From assembly GCA_018266795.1 (NCBI GenBank), contig JAFDZV010000011.1, positions 54,129 through 118,128 on the forward strand: 64,000 nt of DNA, written 5' to 3'. The stretch's first letter is position 1, and each line of letters opens with the position of its first letter. A program made the translations under genes and the position numbers. Below, one piece after another: positions 54,604 to 63,660 of the stretch. The DNA comes from Bacteroidota bacterium (GTDB taxonomy: Bacteria > Bacteroidota > Ignavibacteria > OLB7). Below the pieces are notes generated by a model. That model was not told where the DNA came from. It was given only the letters and a program-made list of their open reading frames with translations, and searched no databases.

Positions 54604-55314
54604 ACGCCGCCGGATGCGGAGGCCGCTCCCTGCCGGGAGCTTGGGATCGTCTGCGATCGTGCAGGCTACAGATAGAGCGCATCGAATCGCGCGGGCATGT
54701 CTATACTTCACTCACCAACAACGGAGCATCCGGCATTGCGTTGAGGGGAAGGCCGCTCCGCTGGAGCTAGAAGATTCCATACGCTCCTATACTACCGATG
54801 GGACGCCGCTACGCGGCTCGACATCATGACCGGCGGGAGCATCGCCGTCTCCCGGGGAGCGCCGTCGAGCTCGAAGATTCCATACGCTCCGCTGCTACCG
54901 ATGGGACGCCGCTACGCGGCTTGATGGCATGACCGGCTGCACCAGTGCCGGGTATCGCAAGCGCCGTCAGGCGCGAACCGTCGGTAGCATGCACACGCCC
55001 AACGCGAACAAGCACCGTAGGTGCGAACCATTCTTCGCCGCCTGTTATCACAGGTGAGTCAGGTATAGATATGCCATCACATGCACCGCAGCACATCATC
55101 TTGACCAGGCGCTGCCGAGCATCCACTGCTGCATTCGGTACCTCCATGCGTCATGGAGTGCAGGCCATCCTATCTGTAGGAATCGTTCCCATTCTTCTCT
55201 TCAAAGCTCCGGCAGGAGCCGTGCGGGAAAGGTCGCCGCGGCTTTACCGCGCTCGCCTCGCGAAGACCCGATGGGCCATTGCCGAAGGATACCCCGACAA
55301 CGGACCAGGAACCT
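54604..55314. repeat. Repeat-rich spacer: R2, R1 (partial and full), R3
   Basis: 54616-54685 is an R2 copy; 54770-54830 a partial and 54872-55025 a full R1 copy; 55120-55219 an inverted R3 copy. No gene seen in 710 bases. In the full R1 copy CTACCGATGG and CCGTCGGTAG face each other, with one T-G (wobble in RNA) where copy 1 has C-G. Confidence 0.75.
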
Positions 55315-56715
55315 TCAGCGCATCACCTGCTCCGGTGTGTGGAAGACGTCTCCGAGGCCAATGCCGATGCCGAGATATGGTGCCGACCAGTTGGCGGAGG
55401 CGCCGAAGCTCTGCAACCCGTTGGAGAGGTTGACGTTCGCGGCGCCGGCGGCATATCCGGCAGCAAGATCAACCGTGGCATACTCGAAGATCCGCAACGA
55501 CAGCCTGGCGCCGAGATGGATGATGCCTTGCGGATAGTAGGTATACTCCGCGAACGGCTCCAGGTTGATCTCGTCGTAGAGCACATTGAAGCGATAGCCG
55601 ACGCGGACGGGGAGGAAGCCGAATCCCACCTGCGTTGCGGAGATCGCGAGCACATTCAGCAGCGACGTCCCCACGAAGAGACGACGCTCGCCGAGCGGGA
55701 GCGGATATGTGGCCGAGGCGAGACGGACGATTGCTCCGGTGAGCGGAATGGAGGCGAGCGGCGAGGCCGCGCCCGGCGTGACGGTGGGCTGGAACTGTCC
55801 GACATTGGAACTCAGGCTGCGAACCAGTTCCAGGTTCAGCACGCTTATCTCGAGCGCGGAATGTTTCTGATCCTTCCACTCCGTGTACAGCTCCTCGGTC
55901 TTGTTCACGAAGTCCAGCGCGGAGATGCCGATGCCGGCGTAGGGAAACGCGGCGCCGTAGTTGCGCGTGTCCACAAAGCGGCGCGTGTTCCGCCGGAACA
56001 GGCTGGAAGTACCCGCTATGTAGCCGACGTAGCCGCGCAGATTGAAGCCGCCGAACGATCCCACATCCAGTGTCACCCCCGTGTTGACGTATTGCGACGG
56101 AAACACCGCAATGCCCGCAAACGGCACGATCATCACATACGGGATCTCCTCCCGCAGAAAGAAACGCCGGCGCAGATACAGCGGCAGAACGCCGAGCAGA
56201 AACCGTCCGGGGATGAGGCTGTCCGTGAGATTGCTCTCCTGCATGAACAGCTCGCCCGCGGCCGTGCCGACGGTCCAGTCGGGAGCATCGTGAAGCCACC
56301 GCAGCCGCACTTCCAGCGGCATGACCCGGTACATGTTTGCACCGAAGATGCGCGCGCCTCCCTGCTGGTATGAGGCCCCCAGGCCGTAGAGCCCGAAGAG
56401 CCCCGCTCCCGGACCGTACCGGGAGATGCCGGAGGTCACCGCCCCCATTGCCTCGATGCCTCCGAGACGCAGGAAGGCGGGATACGATCGTGTGATGTCG
56501 GAATCGTGCTGCACGTATCGCCGCACGGCCTCCGTGGATGTTGGCGATGGGTAGATGGTGCCGTTGTCCCGGTCCCCGGGAGCGTTGTTCATGGACCGAT
56601 GCGTGAGCGTATCACGTTCGATGATGGTATGCCGGTCCCGTTCCACCCTGGTCAGTGGGAAGCAGCCGGCGAGAAGCACGAGCCCCGCGAGCGCGAACAG
56701 AGTTTTCTGCTGCAT
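55315..56715 (-). CDS. Outer-membrane beta-barrel lipoprotein-like protein
   Basis: 466 residues. Lipoprotein-type signal (ALAGLVLLAGC) at the ATG at 56715. Then many alternating amphipathic strands (PYVMIVPFAGIAVFPSQYVNTGVTLDVGSFGGFNLRGYVGYIAG, FEYATVDLAAGYAAGAANVNLSNGLQSFGASANW), fitting a membrane barrel or extended beta protein. No enzyme motif. Role unknown. Confidence 0.65.
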   Translation of the reverse strand: MQQKTLFALAGLVLLAGCFPLTRVERDRHTIIERDTLTHRSMNNAPGDRDNGTIYPSPTSTEAVRRYVQHDSDITRSYPAFLRLGGIEAMGAVTSGISRYGPGAGLFGLYGLGASYQQGGARIFGANMYRVMPLEVRLRWLHDAPDWTVGTAAGELFMQESNLTDSLIPGRFLLGVLPLYLRRRFFLREEIPYVMIVPFAGIAVFPSQYVNTGVTLDVGSFGGFNLRGYVGYIAGTSSLFRRNTRRFVDTRNYGAAFPYAGIGISALDFVNKTEELYTEWKDQKHSALEISVLNLELVRSLSSNVGQFQPTVTPGAASPLASIPLTGAIVRLASATYPLPLGERRLFVGTSLLNVLAISATQVGFGFLPVRVGYRFNVLYDEINLEPFAEYTYYPQGIIHLGARLSLRIFEYATVDLAAGYAAGAANVNLSNGLQSFGASANWSAPYLGIGIGLGDVFHTPEQVMR

Positions 56716-56995
56716 CAACCGTAGTCCTTCACCAACCGCGCTGCCGGCACATATCAATGCAACGCTGCGCGGGAATCGGGGTGCGTGTGCCCGGGCCTCG
56801 ACGCCGCTCCCCATGTTCATCCATGACATCCCCGGATGCTGCCGCGTCACTGCCGCGCGTTCGGGGGCCGGCTGCATGTGCGGTTGCCGGCAATGCCGTT
56901 GTATCGACACGCATGCGGTCCCTCACCGGACAGTCTCCGGAATTGTGACGCATGACGGTTGTCGCGAGACCTGGAGTGCCGATGAGATCGGCACA

Positions 56996-57137
56996 GTGGA
57001 ATGCCCAGGGCGCAAGCCCTGGGCAACGGGTGGAACCGTGGTGCCGGCAGCCCTGAAAAGGCGGCAGTGGAAAGCCCAGGGCACAGGCCGTGGGCAACGG
57101 GTGGAACCGTGGTTCCGGCAGCCCTGAAAGAGCGGCA
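56996..57137. repeat. Two tandem 71-bp units with GCCCAGGGC hairpin
   Basis: Unit 1 is 56996-57066, unit 2 57067-57137; about eight mismatches. Unit 1 has a perfect stem GCCCAGGGC / GCCCTGGGC with a GCAA (GNRA-type) loop; in unit 2 the loop and one arm base differ. They sit in a 430-bp gap (56716-57145). Motif GGGTGGAACCGTGGT is identical in both. Confidence 0.85.
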
Positions 57138-57145
57138 GGCGGCTC

Positions 57146-58492
57146 CTACGCGATGTGCCGCTCCAGAACGGCGGCCACTTCGGGCGAACCCATGCCGGCG
57201 TTGGTGGAGCCCGGATCGGCGCCGGCCGCGATGATCGCCTCAACGATCGCAACGTACTCGCTCTGCGGCACCTGTCCCCAGTTGTGCGAGCCGTGTACCG
57301 CCCAGTCCAGCGGCGTCCCGCTGTACGCCGCGCATCTGGCGTCGACCGGCGCGCCGCGATCCAGCAGCAGCTCCACAAGCGCTCGATGGCCACGCCATGC
57401 CGCGGCATGCAGCGCCGTTGCTCCGGCCTCGCCCGTCGCCGCGATATCGAATCCGACGTTGAGCATCAGACGAACCGTTGCAAGGCGATTCGTGGTTGCG
57501 GCTTCCACGATCAGCCCGCGATCCTCATCGTCCAGCAGCCGCAGCAGTCCCGGATTCTCCAGCAGCATCTCGCGCACGGTATCCTCATCCGCGCGCGCAG
57601 CGGCGCCAACGAAGTAATCGATCAGCGTCGGCTCCTCCGTTGCCCCCCGTTCGGCGAGCAGGCGGGCAAGGTCCGGATGACCGCAGCGCACGGCCAGCAG
57701 GTACGGCGTGCGCCCATCCTTCCGCCGCGCGTTCACATCCGCACCATGATCCAGCAGCATCGCAACGTCCTCCACACTCCGGCCCAGACGCACCGCCAGG
57801 TGAAGCGGCGTCTCCTCGATGTCGTAGCTGGTTACGTTCGGATCCGCACCGTGCTCCAGAAGCCATCGCGCACCCGCGGTGGCGGTCGCTGTGTTGGGGT
57901 TGAGCGATCGATAGCCGAACAGGAAGTAGAGGGGCGTGGGCCATTGAGGGCCGCCCCTGGCGCTCAACTCCGCGCCGTGCCGGGCAAGCAGTTCCAGGCA
58001 TTCACGATTGTTCGCCTCGGCAGCATGGTACAGGGATTCGCCGTCGTTCGGATTGGCGCCGGCTTCCAGGAGGATGCGGGCAACACCGGGATTGTTGGTG
58101 ACACCGGTTGCCGCGTAGAGCGCGGAGAGCGGCGGCGCTCCATCCCAGTCGCCGGCATGCGTCGTATCGGGATCGGCGCCGTGCGCAAGGAGCGTCCGTG
58201 CTGCGCGCTCGGATGCCTCCTGCCTCCGTGGCCACATCGCATGTGCGCGCGAGTACGCCAGGTAGAGAAGCGGCTGGAAGTTGTGCGGCCCGCCGGACGC
58301 AACCGCCAGTGAGGGATCGGCAGCAAGGAGGCGATCGACGGCATCGGCATCCGCCATCGATGCCGCAACGAAGATGTCGGCACCGGTTATCGCCGGATCG
58401 GCGGCGACGATGCTCCCTGCCTCCTCACGGTTCCCCGCCTCCACGGCAGTGATAAGTGAAGCGATCTGTTCTGTCTTCATGGGCGTATTCAA
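57146..58492 (-). CDS. Ankyrin-repeat protein
   Basis: 448 residues composed of about ten ankyrin-like repeats: ARTLLAHGADPDTTHAGDWDGAPPLSALYAA, ARWLLEHGADPNVTSYDIEETPLHLAVRLG, VAMLLDHGADVNARRKDGRTPYLLAVRCG, HRALVELLLDRGAPVDARCAAYSGTPLDWAVHG. No signal peptide. Likely a protein-interaction scaffold. Its start (MNTPMKTEQIAS) lies 8 bases from the GNAT gene's stop region on the same strand. Confidence 0.88.
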   Translation of the reverse strand: MNTPMKTEQIASLITAVEAGNREEAGSIVAADPAITGADIFVAASMADADAVDRLLAADPSLAVASGGPHNFQPLLYLAYSRAHAMWPRRQEASERAARTLLAHGADPDTTHAGDWDGAPPLSALYAATGVTNNPGVARILLEAGANPNDGESLYHAAEANNRECLELLARHGAELSARGGPQWPTPLYFLFGYRSLNPNTATATAGARWLLEHGADPNVTSYDIEETPLHLAVRLGRSVEDVAMLLDHGADVNARRKDGRTPYLLAVRCGHPDLARLLAERGATEEPTLIDYFVGAAARADEDTVREMLLENPGLLRLLDDEDRGLIVEAATTNRLATVRLMLNVGFDIAATGEAGATALHAAAWRGHRALVELLLDRGAPVDARCAAYSGTPLDWAVHGSHNWGQVPQSEYVAIVEAIIAAGADPGSTNAGMGSPEVAAVLERHIA

Positions 58493-58573
58493 TAGATGCG
58501 GCTAGATGCGGCCCCGGCTGCGGGCCGTGATGTCTGCTGCGAAGAAGTTGGAAGCGGGGGATGGGAGGATTTG

Positions 58574-59413
58574 CTATGGATATGGATAGAGGCAGAGCGT
58601 GTGCGTCCGCTCCACCGGCCTGAAGCCGAGACACTCGTAGATGCGGGCCGCATGATAGTTCGGATCGGCAACCATTGCAAGCTGCCCGCATCCCCAACGC
58701 CCAAGGCCGATCCCGGCAACATGATGTACCAGTGCGGCACATACGCCGATGCGCCGGAAATCGGGATGAGTCATCACATCCTGGAATCGCCCGATGCCGT
58801 CCCGATGAAACAACCCGAGCGTGCCTGCAAGCCGATCGCCGAGGAAGGCGCCGAACCATGCCCCCATCCCCAGGCCGATCATATGCCGACGGTTGCCGAT
58901 GCGGCGCCGGAGAAAGCGCGCGTATCCCTCCGGCTCGAACCGTTCCGAACGGCAGGCGAATTGAACGTCGAACACCATCTCCCACTCCTCTGGGCGCCCG
59001 ATCTCCCGGATCACAATCTCGCCGTTCGCAGGCGCGGGCGCACATACGGCGCTCGCGGCAAGCGTTATCTCCTCCTCCGTCTCGAAGCCCGCGGCATGGA
59101 ACGGAGCCACCGCATCCGCCTGCGCGGCCGCACCCGGCCAGTAGAACATTCGATGCACGATCTCCGGACGATGGCCGAACTCGGACTGGAACAGACGGCT
59201 CCACCGCTCGAAGTCACCAACGCCCGGAGGGTGCGGAAGGATCAGGAGGTTGCCACCGTACCAGCCCGGCGCCTCCGGCGTAGCCACCACGATGTACTCC
59301 CCGCGATCGATGATGCTGCTGGTAGCGCTCCAGAGCATCAACTCGGTTGCCAGAGCAAGGCTGTTGTGCTGCATCGTGATACGCGGAAGCTGGTTCAATC
59401 CGGCCGCGATCAT
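58574..59413 (-). CDS. GNAT-family acetyltransferase-like protein
   Basis: 279 residues. The C-terminal half has GNAT character: GAFLGDRLAGTLGLFHRDGIGRFQDVMTHPDFRRIGVCAALVHHVAGIGLGRWGCGQLAMVADPNYHAARIYECLGFRPVE. The middle third (EIVIREIGRPEEWEMVF) resembles a second, weaker acetyl-CoA-binding fold; substrate unknown. Sits 9 bases from the amidohydrolase gene's stop, same strand. Confidence 0.75.
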   Translation of the reverse strand: MIAAGLNQLPRITMQHNSLALATELMLWSATSSIIDRGEYIVVATPEAPGWYGGNLLILPHPPGVGDFERWSRLFQSEFGHRPEIVHRMFYWPGAAAQADAVAPFHAAGFETEEEITLAASAVCAPAPANGEIVIREIGRPEEWEMVFDVQFACRSERFEPEGYARFLRRRIGNRRHMIGLGMGAWFGAFLGDRLAGTLGLFHRDGIGRFQDVMTHPDFRRIGVCAALVHHVAGIGLGRWGCGQLAMVADPNYHAARIYECLGFRPVERTHTLCLYPYP

Positions 59414-59421
59414 CGGGAGCG

Positions 59422-60744
59422 CTACTTCGTGAGCCCCGGCTCGCGCTTGATGAACTCCTTGTACAGCTCGATGTGCCGGTTGGTCATCGGCACCCTGTAG
59501 CCATCGATGAAGAGATCGCGGACTTTGGTTGCGGGCTCGAAGGGGTCGCCGTCGGCAACGAAGAGCGTCGCCTGCTTGCCTACGTCGAGCGAGCCGAGCA
59601 GCGAGTCCACACCGAATATCTGCGCCGGCACGATCGTCACGGCGCGCAATGCCTCATCGCGCCCCATGCCGTACGCGGCAGCGAAGCCGGCATTGTACGG
59701 AAGGTTGCGGACGTTGGAGCTCTCGTTGGTCCGGATCGCCACCTGCACGCCCGCCTTCCGGAGCAATCCGGCATTGGCGTATGCCTTGTCGTAGCGGTCG
59801 GAGGAGCGGCTTGGCATGGAGATCACCGGCCCGACAATGCACGGGACGCCGGCCGCGGCAATCCTGTCCGCAACGCGCCACCCCTCTGCAACGCCGGTGA
59901 AGATCGCGCGCACCTTGTTTGCCTTCACCCATGCGAGTGCGGAGTCGATGTCGCGCGCCGCATTCACCTCGATCATGATCGGCATCGTGCCGCGCACAAC
60001 CGGCGCAAGCGCGGCAAGCTCCGGCTGGAACTCCGGAACGCGATCGTCGCTCCTGCCGGCGCGATATCCCGAATCGATCCGCGCGTACAGCACCGCACGC
60101 TGCCACGCGTCGGTCATCCGGTCCTTCGCCTTCTTCATGCTCTTCTCCGCCTCGTCATCCGGGCGATCGTCCCACCAGGGACGTGCGGAGCTGGGGAAGT
60201 TCATCACCATGGCGTGGTAGTTGCCCACCAGCATCTGATCGGGCGTATAGCCGAGCAGATTGATGAGCGCGGCGGTGCCCGGGAACAGGCCGCCGGTCGG
60301 CGCGGTGATCACCGTGGTCACACCGCTGGTACGGGTTACTGGAATCGAGACGGAGTTGGGGTTGACGGCCGTAAGCGCCTGCATCTGCGGCGTGATCTCC
60401 CCCATCTCGTCGGCATCCTGAGTCTCCGGAAGCGATCCCACCTCCACAAGCCCAAGCTCCGTGCCGGCATCGATGAAGCCGGGGTAGATGGTCATGCCGG
60501 CGCAGTCGATCACCTGCGCATCGCCGGGGGGCGTTACGTTCGGCCCCACGGCCACGATCTTCCCGTCGCGAATCACCACCGTTCCGTTCGGGATCATCCC
60601 GTGCGAGATCGTCTCGAGACGCGCGCCCACCAGCGCAAACGTTCCCTTGGTCGCCATCTGCGCGTGAAGCCCGCCTGGGGCGAGAGCTGCGAGAAGAAGA
60701 AGCGCCGCAGCGCGGAGAACGATTCTGGTCATCTTGGTATTCAT
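59422..60744 (-). CDS. Exported amidohydrolase-superfamily protein, likely lacking catalytic metal ligands
   Basis: 440 residues. Signal peptide (RAAALLLLAALAPGGLHAQ) then an imidazolonepropionase/TatD-like amidohydrolase fold: TVVIRDGKIVAVGPNVTPPGDAQVIDCAGMTIYPGFIDAGTELGLV, and C-terminal GSLDVGKQATLFVADGDPFEP. The canonical GFIDxHxH is GFIDAGTE: the metal histidines are missing, and no replacement HxH or second histidine is obvious. It may be non-catalytic or use another site. It precedes the tandem amidohydrolase gene by 18 bases on the same strand; likely co-transcribed. Confidence 0.75.
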   Translation of the reverse strand: MNTKMTRIVLRAAALLLLAALAPGGLHAQMATKGTFALVGARLETISHGMIPNGTVVIRDGKIVAVGPNVTPPGDAQVIDCAGMTIYPGFIDAGTELGLVEVGSLPETQDADEMGEITPQMQALTAVNPNSVSIPVTRTSGVTTVITAPTGGLFPGTAALINLLGYTPDQMLVGNYHAMVMNFPSSARPWWDDRPDDEAEKSMKKAKDRMTDAWQRAVLYARIDSGYRAGRSDDRVPEFQPELAALAPVVRGTMPIMIEVNAARDIDSALAWVKANKVRAIFTGVAEGWRVADRIAAAGVPCIVGPVISMPSRSSDRYDKAYANAGLLRKAGVQVAIRTNESSNVRNLPYNAGFAAAYGMGRDEALRAVTIVPAQIFGVDSLLGSLDVGKQATLFVADGDPFEPATKVRDLFIDGYRVPMTNRHIELYKEFIKREPGLTK

Positions 60745-60762
60745 GGTTGATAACTGCATGGC

Positions 60763-63660
60763 CTACTCCCCCAGGATCAGCTGGTGAAAGGCCTGCGTTC
60801 CCTTCATGCACTCGTCGACATCTCCCTTCCAGATTCTGGAAGCATCCACCGGACGCTTCAGGTCGATATTCATGCGCATGTCGTCCGGATCCTTGTCGCG
60901 ATCGAAGCGGATCACGCCATCCACGATCGTCTTCTGGCAGATCGCATAGATCGAGAGCGGATGAGCGTTGAAGATCGCGATGTCCGCTTCCTTCCCAACC
61001 TCGAGCGAGCCCACGCGGTCGTCGATGCCGAGCTGCTTGGCGGGATTGATCGTGACCAGCTTCAGTGCCTCATCCCTGGACAACCCGCCGTACTTCATCG
61101 TCTTCGCGGCCTCGTGATACAGGTGGCGGTCCAGTTCCGGCGAGTCGGAGTTGATGGAGGTTACCACGCCGTTGCGCGTGAGGATTGCGGCATTGTAGGC
61201 GGTGGAATAGTAGACCTCGAACTTGTAGGCCCACCAGTCGGAGAAGACCGACGCCATGGCGCCGAACTGTGCAAGCTCCGGTGCAACCTTGAATCCCTCG
61301 TTCACATGCTGGAACGTGATCCGCTTCACACCGAAGTCGTGCAGCACGTGCATGAGCATCAGGATCTCGTCGGCGCGATAGGAGTGGCAATGGATGATGA
61401 TCTCGCCGCGAAGAATCGCCGCAAGTGTCTCCATCCGGAGATTGTACTCCGGGCCGGTTGCCCGCAGGTTGCTCTTCTTCTCCTTCTCGTAGCGATCCTT
61501 CGCCTCCATGTATCGCCTGGCCTCGGTGAATGCGCGGCGGAATACATCCTCAACCCCCATGCGCGTGTTGGGATGCACGCCGAAGCCGCGCCCGTGAACG
61601 CGCGTGGGGTTCTCACCCAGGGCAAACTTGATCGTACGCGGCGCTCCCTCCATCACCAGCCCTTCCGGATCGGTTGTGCCGTAGCGATGCTTGATCGTCT
61701 CGCACTGCCCGCCGATCACGTTCGCGGAGCCATGCATCACATGCGAGGTGGTAACCCCGCCGGCAAGCGCGCGATAGAGCGCGATGTCGTACGGGTCCAG
61801 CACGTCGCCGGTCCATACCTCCGCGGTGACAGGGTTGGTCCACTCGTTCACGTCGCTGATGGCGATGTGCGAGTGCGCATCGATGATGCCCGGCATCACG
61901 AACATGCCGCTGGCATCGATCGTCTCTGCGCCGCCCGGCGCGGAAAGCCCCTTGCCGATCGCAGCGATCTTGCCGTCGCGCACCAGCACGTCGGTGTTCT
62001 CCAGTGTGCCGTTGGTCACCGTGAGAACGGTGCCGTTGCGGATCAGCAGGTTGCCGCGCCTGCCGGCATCGCGGCGCTGCGCGAGCGCCGGGTTCGGCAC
62101 CAGCGTATCCTGCGCCGGTGCTGCCGCTGCCACCGAGGTCTTCGAGCTGTCACTCCGCGTGGAGTCCGGCTTGGCTCCGGGCGCCGGCGCCTGCGGGCGA
62201 TTGTACTCGTACATGCGGCCGTCGGCAAACACGTAACGAACCTGCGACTTCTCGTTGAAGTAGTTGCCGCTGGTCACCACCACGTTGGCCATCTTGCCCC
62301 GCTCCACCGTACCGAGCGTCTTCTCCAGACCAAGCATGCGTGCGGCATCAACGGTAAGCGCGGCGAGTGCATCGTCCTCGCTGAGCCCGTTGGCAATCAT
62401 CAGCCGAAGGTTCTCACGGATATCACCGAGCTTCATATCCGCCGTGGAGAACCCGAAGCGCACTCCCTCCCTGTGAAGAGTCGCGGGCGTGCCGAAGAAT
62501 ATGCGCCGGCTGCCGCGCTGCTGGCGGGTGAGCCAGTTCTGCTCGTCCGGAACGTCGCGCCACGTGTCGGCCCGGCGACGCTCCGCAAAGAAATTCGTGA
62601 CGCTCGTATCCGCACTCTTCGAAACGGTATCGTCCTTCTTTTTCGACGTATCCGCCGCTGCAGGCGGGGTATTCTTCTTCTCCTTCGGAAGATCGAGCGA
62701 AAGGAAGAGCGGCAGATTGTGCTGCTTCAGCACGGGCTCGATGTCGTACGCCTCCTTCAGCCCGCCCAGCATGAGCTGGAAGCCAAGGTCCTTCTGGAGC
62801 GCAAGCGCACGGTACACTTCGAGCGGTGAGGTAACCTGGAACATCACAGGCTTCGCACCATCGATCACCGGGTAGAACGCTGCCAGCGTGGGATCGAATA
62901 CCGGCCGCTGCATTCCTCCAGGATTCTCCGAGTAGAGATTCCCGAGGCCCTTGCGCCGGCCGGCCTCGCGGTACATCTGGCGGAACTTCGCCATGATGGC
63001 CATGGAGGTTGCCGGATAGATATCATCGGCAGGTGCGAAGCGGGCGCCAAGCGATGCGTCGCCCCGCAGCACCATGTCGCCCGGCTTGTCGCCGGAGAGC
63101 GTGATGATGGCGCCGTTGCCCGGAAGCATCAGGCCGTAGGGCATCACGTGTGCAACGGTGAAGCCGGCCATGCGAAGCGAGTCCACGGATGCATCCCCCG
63201 GCTGAAGCATGTTCCGCACGTCGCGATCGCTCTGGATGCCGGCACGATCGTTCGGCGGATCGCCCGGCTTCGGCACGCGCGGCAGATTGGTCTCCGCCTT
63301 CGGCTGCACCAGTCCCGCATGCGACAGGCCGTCGATGAAGCCGGCGTACACCACGAGCGAATCACCTTCGATCACACGCGCATCGAACGGGATCTCAACG
63401 TCGGCACCGACGGCAGCTATCAACCCGTCGCGCATGACGATGGTCGCATGCTCGATGACATGCCCCGGCGACTGAACGATCTTCGCATTCCGGATCGCGA
63501 ACGTGCGCGTGGTGCGCCCGAGATCGTTGTCGTTCTCCTTGATCGCATCGTCCTGCGCACGAGCGCCGGCAACGCGCAGAAGAAGCGCAAGGAGAACCAC
63601 GAACGCACCGACCAGCGATCTTGAAACGGATGGCAGACTTGGTAATGCTGTGAGGCGCAT
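60763..63660 (-). CDS. Exported tandem amidohydrolase (degenerate plus active domain)
   Basis: 965 residues. Signal peptide (SLVGAFVVLLALLLRVAGARAQ). The first amidohydrolase-like half (about 40-500) has YAGFIDGLSHAGLV in place of HxH, so probably inactive. The second half (about 560-965) is intact: FVMPGIIDAHSHIAISD (HxH around residue 595), IIHCHSYRADE, ITFQHVNEGF, and NSDSPELDRHLY, ending with the cyclic GVGSLEVGKEADIAIFNAHPL. Predicted metal-dependent hydrolase in the periplasm; substrate unknown (imidazolonepropionase or dipeptidase-like). Probably forms a complex or cofunctions with the preceding paralogue. Confidence 0.8.
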   Translation of the reverse strand: MRLTALPSLPSVSRSLVGAFVVLLALLLRVAGARAQDDAIKENDNDLGRTTRTFAIRNAKIVQSPGHVIEHATIVMRDGLIAAVGADVEIPFDARVIEGDSLVVYAGFIDGLSHAGLVQPKAETNLPRVPKPGDPPNDRAGIQSDRDVRNMLQPGDASVDSLRMAGFTVAHVMPYGLMLPGNGAIITLSGDKPGDMVLRGDASLGARFAPADDIYPATSMAIMAKFRQMYREAGRRKGLGNLYSENPGGMQRPVFDPTLAAFYPVIDGAKPVMFQVTSPLEVYRALALQKDLGFQLMLGGLKEAYDIEPVLKQHNLPLFLSLDLPKEKKNTPPAAADTSKKKDDTVSKSADTSVTNFFAERRRADTWRDVPDEQNWLTRQQRGSRRIFFGTPATLHREGVRFGFSTADMKLGDIRENLRLMIANGLSEDDALAALTVDAARMLGLEKTLGTVERGKMANVVVTSGNYFNEKSQVRYVFADGRMYEYNRPQAPAPGAKPDSTRSDSSKTSVAAAAPAQDTLVPNPALAQRRDAGRRGNLLIRNGTVLTVTNGTLENTDVLVRDGKIAAIGKGLSAPGGAETIDASGMFVMPGIIDAHSHIAISDVNEWTNPVTAEVWTGDVLDPYDIALYRALAGGVTTSHVMHGSANVIGGQCETIKHRYGTTDPEGLVMEGAPRTIKFALGENPTRVHGRGFGVHPNTRMGVEDVFRRAFTEARRYMEAKDRYEKEKKSNLRATGPEYNLRMETLAAILRGEIIIHCHSYRADEILMLMHVLHDFGVKRITFQHVNEGFKVAPELAQFGAMASVFSDWWAYKFEVYYSTAYNAAILTRNGVVTSINSDSPELDRHLYHEAAKTMKYGGLSRDEALKLVTINPAKQLGIDDRVGSLEVGKEADIAIFNAHPLSIYAICQKTIVDGVIRFDRDKDPDDMRMNIDLKRPVDASRIWKGDVDECMKGTQAFHQLILGE

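Noticed and set aside
56996-57137. CRISPR array
   Set aside because: Only two contiguous 71-bp units with no spacers and no cas genes nearby.
60784-62829. 681-codon plus-strand frame opposite the amidohydrolase
   Set aside because: Shadow frame; the minus-strand protein has signal peptide and metal motifs.
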